A stretch of DNA of 64,000 bases from GCA-2746605 sp963710615. GTDB taxonomy: Bacteria; Bacteroidota; Ignavibacteria; Ignavibacteriales; Melioribacteraceae. The DNA is taken from NCBI GenBank assembly GCA_963710615.1, contig CAVQBF010000024.1, positions 48,931 through 112,930 of the forward strand, given 5' to 3'. A program made the position numbers and the translations under genes. Positions 45,397-56,341 of the stretch are shown in pieces; positions within the stretch are counted from its first letter, which is position 1; each line of letters begins with the position of its first letter. The notes below the pieces were generated by a model. The model saw only the letters and a program-made list of their open reading frames with translations, was not told where the DNA came from and ran no database searches.

Positions 45397-48300
45397 ATGA
45401 AAACCATCTTGAAAATACTGACTTACATCATTGCTTTGGTTTTTGGTTTGATTCTGCTTGCAGTAATCCTTATTCAAACTTCGTGGTTTAAAGATATGGC
45501 GAAAAATCAGATTGAAACAATTGCCAACCAACAATTAAATGGGACGTTAGAAATTGGTGAAATTGATGGAACAATTATAGGAAGCTTTTACATAAAAGAT
45601 ATATCTATAACCCAAAATAAAACTTCGATTTTATTTTGTAACAAAATTTCTTTAGACTATAATTTATTGGGAATTTTATCAAAATCAATTAAGATAAATT
45701 CTGCTATTATTGATACTTTTTCGTTAAAGATGTCTGAAATGACTGATTCGAGTTGGAATATTACTCAGCTATTAAAAACAAGCGATGAAGTTGACACCAC
45801 ATCAAGCACATTTGATTGGAATATTGAAATTGGTGAATTCCGGATTAATAATTCAGTTATAAGTATTTCTGTTTTAGATTCCACTTTGGCTATACCCAAA
45901 AATATTAAAGATATTAATTTATCTGCTAAAGCATCAATTTTACCTGAATATAAAAGCTTGAAAATAGATGATTTTAGTTTTTTTACTGAGAGCCCTGATT
46001 TAAGTCTGAAAAATTTATTGCTGCAAGTTAAATTGTCAGGTCAACTAGTAGAAATACCTTATCTTACAATTAGCACTGCTGCTAACAAAATAAATTTTGC
46101 AGGTAAATATTTTATTGATAATTCCCAAGAATCAAAAATCGATTTAGCAACTGATCCAATAGATTTTAGTGAATTGAAGAAATTTTTGCCTTTGGTTAAT
46201 CTTTATGGAAATCCTGTAATAAAATTAAAAGGTTCATATAAAAACCCAGGAGCAAATATTGAGTTAAGTATTATAGACAATTTGCAAAAAGCCAAGCTTA
46301 CCGCCAAAATTAATGACTTAAATTCAACTCCATCTTATTTAACAGAATTAGAAGTCAATAATATAAATATTGGTTATTGGCTGAAAGATTCTTCTATGAA
46401 TACTGATATTAACGGAAGTTTAAAATTAGACGGAAGTGGAACAACATTAAACCAAATGAATTTAATGAGTGATTTGAGTCTAAATGATTCAGAATTGCTT
46501 GAAAGAAAAATTGAAATGTTAAAACTTAAATTATTTATTAAAAATAATAATTTAGAATTAAAATTAAATTTACTTTCGGAGTTTGGAGAAATAGTAAGCA
46601 ATATTAATTTTTCCGACATTGATCAAATTGCTAAGTTCAATATAAATACAGATGTAAAAAACTTAAACACTGCGCCTTTATTATTAGATAATAGCCTAAG
46701 CTCAAATCTAAATTTTTCTCTATCGGCTTCTGGAACAAATTTTAATCCTGATAAAATGAATGCAATTGTTTCACTTTTTGTTGATAGCTCTTCATTCATG
46801 AAGTATTCAATTGATTCTGTTAATTCTAATTTTAATATAAATGACGGAATTTACACAGTTAATCAATTTAAGTTTGTGAATGATGCGGCACTAATAAAAC
46901 TGGATGGTAAAATAAGCCCCAATAAATTAAATGATATTCATTTTAATGTTACAACTAAAGACCTTACAACCTTGCCGCAGTTAGAAGAAATTGATAATGT
47001 CAAAATTAATGGAAATATTAGCGGACAAGTTAATGGCCAATTAGATTCATTATCAGTAAAAGTTAATTACAATTTTAATGATATTGCTTTTCAAACAAAT
47101 TCAGCAGAAGTGTTTATTGGTGAATTCGATTTATTGAAACTTGGTAATTCACTTTCTGCCAATTTAAACTCATCAATTGAAAATATTAATATCTCAGAAA
47201 CCCTTGTAAAAAATGTCCAACTGGATGCTCATTATTTAGATAATGAAATTAAATCAAACCTAGGAATTGATTTAAATGAAAATGCATCTGCTTCAATTAA
47301 TTCAATTGTTAAAATTGATTCGGTTGTTAGTGTAATACTTCCGCAGTTTCAATTATCTCTATCGGACTCAGTTTGGAGTAATTTTTCAGATTCAATTAAA
47401 TTTACAATTAACGAAAATAATTATCGAATTAATAATTTTAATCTATCAAATAAAAACCAGAGTATTTATCTAGATGGAACGATTACCCCGGATAAAAATG
47501 ATTTAGAGTTATCAATAGACAATCTTAACATTTTTCAGCTTTTGAAAATAATTGATGATAAAGTTGACGCTTCAGGAATTATTGATGCTGAACTAATTAT
47601 TGGTGGAAATTTTGCTAAGCCCACAGTTGATGGAAAAATTGATATCCTGAATCTAACTTATCAGGACAAAGGAATTGGTGACCTAGATTCAAAATTTACT
47701 TTAGCTGACGAAATATTAATCTGGGATATTGAACTTGATAATTATGGGAATAAAATAATTTCAGATGGATTTATTCCATTTATCATAAATGCTGATAGCT
47801 CTCAATCAATGATTCCTGGGAATCAACAATTTAATGTCAATTTGAAAATTGATTCTTTGGAACTGAATAATTATTCAGCACTCATTAACGAAGTTAATGA
47901 AATGGAAGGATTGGTGATAAGTGATTTCAAACTTTATAATACATTAAATGAATTAAAAGGAAACGGTTACTTCAGAGTTAATAACGCAAACTTTGAAAGT
48001 GAGATTTTGGGAGTAATTTATGATAATATAAATATTAATCTAGAGGCGGACAGCCAAAAATTTTATATCAGAGAATTTGAGATAAATAATGATGAAGGTA
48101 AACTAATTATTGATGGATTTGCTGGATACGATGGTGGATTGCTTGCAGGAAAAATAAATCAACTTAAAATTGACTTTGAAGCAAAGGATTTTGAAATAAT
48201 TCAATCCCAAAATCTGGAGGTTAAAATTGACGGCAAATTACAATTAAGAGACAAAGGGGATGAAGGAATAATTGATGGCAGAATTTCAATATTGCGCTCA

Positions 48301-49227
48301 AAAGTATATCTGCCATATTTCACAAATGCTGTATCTGGAAAAGACTACGATCAAAATAAACCGATTTTAATTAAGGAGCTTGAAAAGAATAATATTTCTA
48401 AGGATGCCGAAAATTTAAGTTCAATAAAAACTGTTTCAGATTCTTTAGATCAGCCTGAATTTATAAGTAACATCAATGGCCAATTCACGTTGTCAATCCC
48501 TAGAAATACATGGATAACTTCCCCCGATATGAATATTGAATTAAGTGGTGAAATAGATGTTATTAAGAATTTAGAGTCTATTGAACTTTTTGGGGCCATT
48601 AATACCGTACGTGGTCAGTTTGCAATTTATGGGAAGGAATTTTCTATTGTTGAAGGTAATATAAATTTTAGCGGTGGAAAAGAATTAAATCCTAATTTGA
48701 ATATTATACTTGAATACATTTTTCGGAGTGCAGACAGAACTAAGAAAAATCTTGAATTAATTATTGAAGGTACAGCTCAAAATCCGAAACTTTCATTTTC
48801 TTTAGATGGTTCAAACATTGACGAAGGAAATGCGATATCATATTTACTTTTTGGTAAAAGTATTGACCAATTAACCCAAAGTCAGCAGAACGACGTTAGC
48901 AATAGCGAAGCTAATTTTGCTAAAACATTAGCGGGTAATCTTCTTGCAGCTCAGCTTTCATCCACTGTCGGAGGGGCATTAGGCTTAGATGTTATTGAGA
49001 TTAGTGGAAATGAAGGTTGGCAGCAAGCTTCTTTAACTGCAGGTAAATATTTAACTGATGATCTTTATGTTAGTTACGAGCGCGGTTTTGGCAGTTCAGA
49101 GACAAATGAAGTTAATCCAAGAATTGTAACAATGGAATACCAACTTACAAAATTTTTATACTTTCAATTGGTCGAAGGTAATGACAAAACATCAGGCTTT
49201 GATGTTGTTATTAAATTTGCATGGTAG
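45397..49227 (+). CDS. tamB: TamB-like translocation/assembly module protein
   Basis: 1276 residues: one N-terminal membrane anchor (about 7-29), a very long repetitive beta-structured body (TISTAANKINFAGKY..., repeated D/N-rich strands) expected to form a hydrophobic groove, and a C-terminal DUF490 domain (about 1000-1276) ending GFDVVIKFAW. This is the TamB/AsmA-like bridge-protein architecture. Adjacent to its Omp85 partner in the usual order, with TAAttATG spacing. Confidence 0.92.
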   Translation: MKTILKILTYIIALVFGLILLAVILIQTSWFKDMAKNQIETIANQQLNGTLEIGEIDGTIIGSFYIKDISITQNKTSILFCNKISLDYNLLGILSKSIKINSAIIDTFSLKMSEMTDSSWNITQLLKTSDEVDTTSSTFDWNIEIGEFRINNSVISISVLDSTLAIPKNIKDINLSAKASILPEYKSLKIDDFSFFTESPDLSLKNLLLQVKLSGQLVEIPYLTISTAANKINFAGKYFIDNSQESKIDLATDPIDFSELKKFLPLVNLYGNPVIKLKGSYKNPGANIELSIIDNLQKAKLTAKINDLNSTPSYLTELEVNNINIGYWLKDSSMNTDINGSLKLDGSGTTLNQMNLMSDLSLNDSELLERKIEMLKLKLFIKNNNLELKLNLLSEFGEIVSNINFSDIDQIAKFNINTDVKNLNTAPLLLDNSLSSNLNFSLSASGTNFNPDKMNAIVSLFVDSSSFMKYSIDSVNSNFNINDGIYTVNQFKFVNDAALIKLDGKISPNKLNDIHFNVTTKDLTTLPQLEEIDNVKINGNISGQVNGQLDSLSVKVNYNFNDIAFQTNSAEVFIGEFDLLKLGNSLSANLNSSIENINISETLVKNVQLDAHYLDNEIKSNLGIDLNENASASINSIVKIDSVVSVILPQFQLSLSDSVWSNFSDSIKFTINENNYRINNFNLSNKNQSIYLDGTITPDKNDLELSIDNLNIFQLLKIIDDKVDASGIIDAELIIGGNFAKPTVDGKIDILNLTYQDKGIGDLDSKFTLADEILIWDIELDNYGNKIISDGFIPFIINADSSQSMIPGNQQFNVNLKIDSLELNNYSALINEVNEMEGLVISDFKLYNTLNELKGNGYFRVNNANFESEILGVIYDNININLEADSQKFYIREFEINNDEGKLIIDGFAGYDGGLLAGKINQLKIDFEAKDFEIIQSQNLEVKIDGKLQLRDKGDEGIIDGRISILRSKVYLPYFTNAVSGKDYDQNKPILIKELEKNNISKDAENLSSIKTVSDSLDQPEFISNINGQFTLSIPRNTWITSPDMNIELSGEIDVIKNLESIELFGAINTVRGQFAIYGKEFSIVEGNINFSGGKELNPNLNIILEYIFRSADRTKKNLELIIEGTAQNPKLSFSLDGSNIDEGNAISYLLFGKSIDQLTQSQQNDVSNSEANFAKTLAGNLLAAQLSSTVGGALGLDVIEISGNEGWQQASLTAGKYLTDDLYVSYERGFGSSETNEVNPRIVTMEYQLTKFLYFQLVEGNDKTSGFDVVIKFAW

Positions 49228-49367
49228 TATGAATGTTTTTTTCTTAAACATCCGTTTATTGTAAGAATTTATCCACTATTTGAATCCAACAGATTTATAC
49301 TCCGCTCAACTTAAGTATGCTTAGCATTGATGAAATCAAAAAGTAGAAGCCCTAAAACATTTTTGTC

Positions 49368-49438
49368 TTGACAAACTTAAAAAGAAAAGGTAACTTTGTT
49401 CGCATAACGAACAAAGTATTTGCTCAGAAAAAATACTT
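49368..49438 (+). promoter_or_regulatory. Beta-glucan operon promoter with overlapping operator palindrome
   Basis: TTG at 49368-49370, a 20-base gap, then TAACTTTG at 49391-49398 is an exact Bacteroidota promoter match. A perfect palindrome ACTTTGTTCG-CATAA-CGAACAAAGT (49393-49417) overlaps the -7 box and the expected start point. A second stem, AAGTATTT (49414-49421) with AAATACTT (49431-49438), shares bases with its right arm, so the two are mutually exclusive in RNA. The leader to the chosen start codon is about 260 bases and includes CCTTT-GTAT-AAAGG (49558-49571). No gene was found in the rest of 49228-49667. Confidence 0.55.
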
Positions 49439-49667
49439 CTGCTGTAACTTAATAGTAACCAAATTCGGAATAAATTGATGCTTAAAAATATTCCTATCTT
49501 CTTTCCCAAAAATATCTTATCAAACTCATATATCAATATTAAAATTCCAATTAAAAACCTTTGTATAAAGGAGATATTAAAAATCAATGTCTGATCAAAT
49601 CATAATTAATGAGCATTCCTCTAACCGAAGAGGTTTAGATGCTTTCATTAAATGTAAGGAGGTTCTT

Positions 49668-52600
49668 ATGACCTTAACTCGAACTAAATCACTCTTTTCT
49701 ATTTACTTACTGATTTTGTTAATTCTATCATCATCGACTCTTTTTTCTCAAGTGAATCAAATATCAATTGAAAGAAGTGACGCTGGAAAGAAATTAGTTG
49801 TTAATGGAAAAGACTTTATTGTTAACGGAATGAACTGGGATTATTTTCCCATCGGCACAAACTATAACTACAGTTTGTGGAATCAACCGGATGATTTTAT
49901 TAAAACAGCCTTAGATGCTGAGATGGGATTACTCAAGAACATGGGAGTAAATACTATCAGGGTTTACACAGGTATTCAACCTAAGTGGATCAAATACATC
50001 TATGAAAACTATGGTATTTATACCATGCTGAACCATTCTTTTGGCCGTTACGGTCTTACAATTGATGGTACATGGGTAGCAGTAACAGATTATAGTGACC
50101 CTGCAACTCAAGATTTACTTATTTCTGAAGTAACCCAAATAGTTAAAGAATACAATAATACTCCAGGACTTTTATTGTATCTGCTAGGCAATGAAAATAA
50201 CTATGGTTTATTCTGGGCAGGTGCTGAAACTGAAGATTTCCCAGATGATGATGCTGAAAAAGCATTTATTGGTGAATCTCGTGGAAGACCAATGTATAAA
50301 TTAATGAATGATGCTGCTGTTAAAATGAAGGCTGTTGATCCATCAAAACCAGTGGCAATTTGTAATGGTGATGTTTTATTCATTGATATTATTGCCGAAG
50401 AATGTAAAGATGTAGATATATATGGTGTTAATGCATATCGAGGTATTTCATTTACAGATCTGTTCGATACAGTTAAAGAAAAGCTTAATATGCCCGTTCT
50501 GCTTACTGAATTCGGATCAGATGCATTTAATGCAATGGAGAACAGAGAAGATCAAAAGATGCAGGCATATTACAAGGTCGGAAACTGGAAAGAGATTTAT
50601 GAAAATGCTTATGGTTTAGGAAAAGCAGGCAATTCAATAGGAGGTTTCACATTTCAATTTAGTGATGGCTGGTGGAAATATGGCCAAACCTCAGATTTAG
50701 AGGTTCATAATACTATCGCTACATGGGCTAATGGCGGCTATCCGCTTGATTTGGAACCTGGTGAGAATAATATGAACGAGGAGTGGTTTGGTATTTGTGC
50801 AAAAGGACCTACAAATGAAAAAGGTTTTTATCAGCTTTACCCTCGTGCCGCATATTATGCTCTTAAAGAGGCTCACAGTTTTAATCCATTAGCTGATGGT
50901 GTTAAACTTCAAGATGTAGAAAATCATTTTGCATAATATTAGTTTAATGAGCGCTGTTCTTAAAAGCAAGAGGTGATAAAGCATCCCTCCAAACTGAAAC
51001 TATTTCTAAGGTACGTTTGAGTGGTCTTCGCCTAATATTTGAGACTTACAGTACAGGGGGTGAGCTTATTTCAACTCCAAGTACACTTGATAAAAATAGT
51101 GATGCTAATCCAGCCTTCACAGGATTTGATCATATGCAGTCTTTTTATGCAGAATTTGAAGCTCAACCTACTCAAAATGTGAGGGGTAATCTCTCATTAA
51201 ATGTTTTAGGTAATGTGCCGAGAAATAGAATTGACGAAATCTTCTATGAGAATAGAGGACTGGCAAGAACTGTGGTAGTTGATGGCGAACCTACTGTTGT
51301 TAATTCATTTTCACGTATAAAGGTTTACAACGCTTCGGTTGAATGGCATCATAAATATTTCAAACTGGACGGTTTCTATAGAACTGGTCATTATCACTGG
51401 GGATATGAAGGTGACTTCTTCGGACTTTATCCCGAATCAAATTATGGACCTAATATAGATATTTACAATGGTAACGCTCCCTTGGGATTTGAGATTGAAG
51501 GTAAAAAAGAACTTGAAGGTTTAAAGATCGCTTTTGGACCAGAATTATGGTGGGGCGCTAACCCTGCAATACTTCTTAAATATAGCAAAACATTAGGAAT
51601 GTTTGATATTACTGGTATATTTCATGAAGACCTCGATGAGCAGGGTGAAACAGTAAGTTCATTTGCTATTCCTGTTCCGCCAACCAGACGTGCAACAATT
51701 CATATTGCTACCAAGCGCCATTTATTCGGCGGAATGCTAGGAGTTGAAGCTGGTGGAATCTGGTCAGGTAGTACGAAGAAAGACGAAATATTTCAGTTAT
51801 ACGATGGAACAAAAGTTTACCAGGATAGAATTGAAGATAAAGACGCCTTCGGTGGTAAGTTGAAACTGACATATCAAAAAGGAATAATGAACTGGTATGC
51901 AGAAGGTTCGGCACAGGGTTTAGTTGCTGATGGCGGTGTTTATCAGGGCCTAACTTATACTGGCTGGAGACTCAAGAACAGCGGTTCAGGTAACCAATAT
52001 TCTGTGCTTACAGGTCTGAACGTTATAGTTGGTGATTTTCAGATAGCTCCAAACTTTTTGTGGCAGAAACCTATTGAAGGTCCAATTCCAATAACTGCAC
52101 CAGCACCTGGCAGACCTCGTAACATTCTCTCAGATCCATTTGCAGTTTTAGGCAACAGGGAAACAACAGCAGCCGAATTACTTATAACATATGACCCAAC
52201 TCCTGAAACATGGATGTATGAATGGGATTCAGATAAAAGTGAAGATGCTGAATTAGCAGTAAGCGCAGGCGTTGTTTTGAGAAGACAACCAACATCCCGT
52301 GACGCGAACATTGGTATACTCGCTGATGGTAGGACAATTTTTGCTTTCCCAGGTGCACCGCCCGCAAGAGATATGTGGGAAACACATGCAAGAATCGTTT
52401 CAAAACTAAGTCATGGATATGGATTTATTGCGAATGTATTTGCCGGTGAAGGTGAAGCAAAAGGAAGTGATAGTCGTTTGATACACCGTTACGGTGCCGA
52501 CGTAAGAATTGCACTCAAGACTTTAAAATTAATGCTTTCTGCCAAAATAAATGATTGGGGTCCATACGACTATCATAAAGACTTTAACTTAACTTATCCA

Positions 52601-52840
52601 CTTCAGTTCATGGCTGATATATCAACTCAAGTAGGTATACCTGATTGGTTTGATTTACCTCAAACAAGATTAGGTGTGAGAGCTGCATGGCGCTCACTCG
52701 ATCAATATTCTCCACGTTATTCGCCGACTCAAACTATGAATGCTGCTGGTGAGTGGGAACCAGATCCTACGGTTCCTGGATATGATGACGGACAAGAGTG
52801 GGAAATCAGAACATACTTGCACTTTAACATCGGCATGTAA
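49668..52840 (+). CDS. Clan GH-A glycoside hydrolase fused to outer-membrane beta-barrel, two frameshifts
   Basis: ATG 49668 has a strong ribosome site (AAGGAGG at 49655-49661) and a clean signal peptide (MTLTRTKSLFSIYLLILL); the in-frame start at 49587 is rejected. Residues about 30-420 form a TIM-barrel hydrolase: GMNWDYFPIG, NTIRVYTGI, acid/base Glu176 in LLGNENNYG, nucleophile Glu281 in LLTEFGSDA. The frame breaks at T50934 and again in the A-run 50962-50965. Skipping one base at each joins it to a 600-residue strand-rich region (LFETYSTGGE..., LHFNIGM end) that looks like an outer-membrane barrel, 1057 codons in total. The hydrolase would then be anchored by its own barrel. Beta-glucan activity is inferred from neighbours. 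Confidence 0.72.
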
Positions 52841-52866
52841 AAAAAATATTAGTGGAGATAAATAAA

Positions 52867-55800
52867 ATGAAAAAACAAAAATTATTTTACACAACTTTAG
52901 CTCTTATGCTCATAGTAGCATTGTCTCTCCTTACAAGTTGCGCGAGAGATCTTGATGTGCTTGAGCCAGCAGCTTATCCAAATGATGCAGAAGTTTTTAT
53001 TGATGGATTTAGCGCTGGATTGCAATATGCTGCATTTGCAAATACAGATGTAACAGCTTTTGATGTTGATACAGAAGTTATGTATTCTGGAATCGCATCA
53101 ATGCGCTTCGACGTTCCAAGCAATGGAGCCCCTGCAGGCAGTTTTGCCGGCGGAGCTTACTTTACTGAAGTAGGGCGAGATCTTACCGGTTATGATGCAT
53201 TAACTTTTTGGGCTAAAGCATCTGAGGCTGCAAGTATAGCAGTTGTTGGTTTTGGTAATGATTTAGATTCATTAAAGTATGCTGCATCCATTAACGGACT
53301 TAATGTAAATCCATATTGGCAAAAGTTTATCATTCCAATTCCCGATCCATCAAAACTGACAAAAGAACGAGGAATGTTTCAATATTTTGCTATCCCAAAT
53401 GAGGAGGAAAAGGATATAGTTTCTGGATTGATGAAGTAAAATTTGAAAAACTTGGAACTGTGGCACATCAAAAACCGGCAATTTTAGACGAACAAGATCA
53501 GATTATTGATGCCGCAATTGGTGATCAATTAATGATTGGTGGAACAACTACAACTTTTAATATGCCCAATGGAATTGATCAAGAGCTTGGAATTGCACCG
53601 GCTTACTTCAAGTTTCATTTAACTGATTCAACTATAGTTTCTGTCAATGAAATTGGTGTTGTGACAGTTTTAGATAGTGGTGATGTCGTAATTACAGCAA
53701 GTATAGATGGAATTAATGCAAAAGGTTCTATGACAGTAAAAGCTGTAGGTGCGCTTCCACGACCAACTGCGCCTGCACCAACACCCACAGTACCTGCTGA
53801 TAGTGTGATTTCTATGTTTAGTAATGCATATACAGACGTTCCGGTAGATACATGGAATCCTTTCTGGGAATTCTCTACAACACTTAACCAGGATTTATTG
53901 ATAGACGGCAACGACGTAAAATTATATACAAAACTTAACTTTGTCGGAATTGAATTTTTAACTGCACCAATTAATGCTTCTGAAATGACTCACTTTAATA
54001 TTGATATTTGGACTCCTGATCCAACAGATCCGCCCGCAGCATTTAATATTCTGCTAGTTGATTTAGGTCCTGATGGTACAATAGGGGGCGAAGATAACTC
54101 TTCTCATGAAGTATCAATTACTAGTCCAACCCTTAAAACTGATGAATGGGTAACAATATCAATTCCGTTATCTGATTTTGTAGGATTATCGAGCAGAGCT
54201 CAATTAGGGCAGCTTGTACTATCAGGCGATCCAAATACAGTTTATGTCGACAATGTTTATTTCTCTAATGATGGATCCGGCGGCGGCGGTGGAGGTACAA
54301 CTACTCCGACAGAGGCTGCTCCAACTCCAACAGCGGATGCTGCTAACGTAATTTCAATATTCAGTGATGCATATGCTAATCTAGAAGGAACTGATTATCC
54401 TGATTGGGGACAAAATACAGTTGTTTCTAATATTTCTGTTGCTGGAGATAATACTCTTAAATTTGCAGGATTAAATTTTCAAGGAATTCAACTTAGCAAG
54501 CAGTCAAGATGTATCAGGTATGGAAAACTTGCATATTGATTTCTGGACAGAAAACTCAACAGCCTTGAGTGTATTTTTGATAAGTAATGGACCAGTTGAG
54601 ACATCATATTCCTTAACAGTGCCTACAAGTGGCTGGGCTAGCGTTGATATTCCATTATCGGCTTTCTCACCGGTAGACCTTGCAGATGTTATTCAGTTTA
54701 AATTTGATGGCGACGGCGATATTTATTTAGATAATATTTATTTCTATAAAAGTGGCGGAGGCAGTGGAGGTACTGAGCCTATAACAGCAGCACCAACTCC
54801 AAGTCAGAGTGAATCTGATGTTATTTCCTTGTTTAGTGATGCATATACTGATGTAACAGTTGATACCTGGAGAACTGAATGGTCTGTTGCAGAATTTGAA
54901 GATGTTACAATAGCTGGCAACGCAGCTAAAAAGTATTCAGCTCTTGATTTTGTCGGAATTACTACAGAAGCTAGTACAATCGATGCATCAGGTATGTCAC
55001 ATGTACATATGGATATCTGGTCTTCAGATTTTACCTCATTTTCAGTGAAGTTGGTTGATTTTGGAGCCGATGGTGGATTTGATGGAGGTGATGATGTTGA
55101 ACATCAGATTGATATTTCTACTCCAAATCAAGGAGAGTGGGTTAGTTTAGATATACCTTTGAGTGATTTTACGAATCTTACAACAAGGGGACACCTAGCT
55201 CAATATATACTAGTTGGTCAGCCAACAGGAGCTACAACAGTTTATTTAGATAATTTCTATTTCTATAATGATGCAGGAGGCGGAGGCGGAACTGAGCCTA
55301 CATCACCGGCACCAACTCCAAGTCAGAGTGAATCTGATGTTATTTCCTTGTTTAGTGATGCATATACTGATATAACAGTAGATACTTGGAGGACTGAGTG
55401 GTCATCCGCAGAATTTGAAGATGTATCAATTTCTGGCAATGCAGCCAAAAAGTATTCAGCACTTGATTTTGTCGGAATTACTACAGAAGCTAGTACAGTT
55501 GATGCATCGGGTATGACACATGTTCATATGGATATCTGGTCTTCAGATTTTACCTCATTTTCAGTGAAGTTGGTTGATTTTGGAGCCGATGGTGGATTTG
55601 ATGGAGGTGATGATGTTGAACATCAGATTGATATTTCTACTCCAAATCAAGGAGAATGGGTTAGTTTAGATATACCTTTGAGTGATTTTACGAATCTTAC
55701 AACAAGGGGACACCTAGCTCAATATATACTTGTTGGTCAGCCAACAGGAGCTACAACAGTTTATTTAGATAATTTCTATTTCTATAATGATGCAGGAGGC

Positions 55801-56319
55801 GGAGGCGGAAGCGGAACTGAGCCTACTTCACCGGCACCAACTCCTACTCAGAGTGAATCTGATGTAATATCTTTTTTTAGTGACGCGTATACTGATATAA
55901 CAGTGGATACTTGGAGAACCGAATGGTCATCAGCAGTTTTAGAAGATGTTACAATAGCAGGTAATGCAGCTAAAAAGTATTCAGCACTTGATTTTGTTGG
56001 GATAGTTACAGAAGCAAGCACCGTGGATGCATCTGGTATGACACACGTGCATATTGATGTTTGGTCTGCAGATTTCACATTTTTTGGAATTAAACTGGTT
56101 GACTTTGGCGCAAATGGAGTATATGATGGAGGCGGAGATGATGTAGAGCATCAGTTTGATATTACTACTCCAAATCAAGGTGAATGGGTTAGCTTGGATA
56201 TTCCATTGAGTGATTTTACGAATCTTACGACAAGGGAACATTTAGCACAATATATATTAGTTGGTCAGCCGACAGGAGCAACAACTGTATACATAGACAA
56301 TTTCTTTTTCTATAAATAG
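52867..56319 (+). CDS. Repeat-rich carbohydrate-binding lipoprotein, two compensating frameshifts
   Basis: ATG 52867 (ribosome site GGAG at 52854-52857) starts a lipoprotein (lipobox LTSC). Domains: a CBM-like module (about 40-195), a bacterial Ig-like group 2 module (about 230-295, STIVSVNEIGVVTVLDSG), then five repeats of about 160-180 residues, each opening APTP...VISxFSDAY and ending VYxDNxYF, separated by glycine-rich linkers. A base is missing in the A-run 53408-53411 and an extra A sits at 54507; together they keep exactly 1151 codons. No catalytic motif. Probably a surface glucan-capture protein working with the neighbouring hydrolases. Confidence 0.8.
54790..56316 (+). repeat. Three in-frame tandem repeats of about 520 bases
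   Basis: The last three repeats of the lipoprotein begin at 54790, 55309 and 55834. The first two are almost identical over 55012-55290 versus 55531-55809 (offset 519), where I see only two differences, while the third has diverged. The two earlier repeats (from 53775 and 54318) are much more diverged. This implies recent duplication or gene conversion. Confidence 0.85.
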
Positions 56320-56341
56320 AATAAACAGAAGTTATAGCTCA

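Noticed and set aside
49587..49667. Longer N-terminus for the hydrolase-barrel protein
   Set aside because: The extension is hydrophilic and would bury the signal peptide; the internal ATG has the stronger ribosome site. A short leader peptide remains possible.
50937..51016. Separate start for the barrel gene near TTG 51017
   Set aside because: No ribosome site or signal peptide precedes it, while the upstream 80 bases read as coding linker after removing single bases.
54790..56316. Tandem repeats as a CRISPR array
   Set aside because: The units are about 520 bases, in frame and translated; there are no short repeats or spacers.
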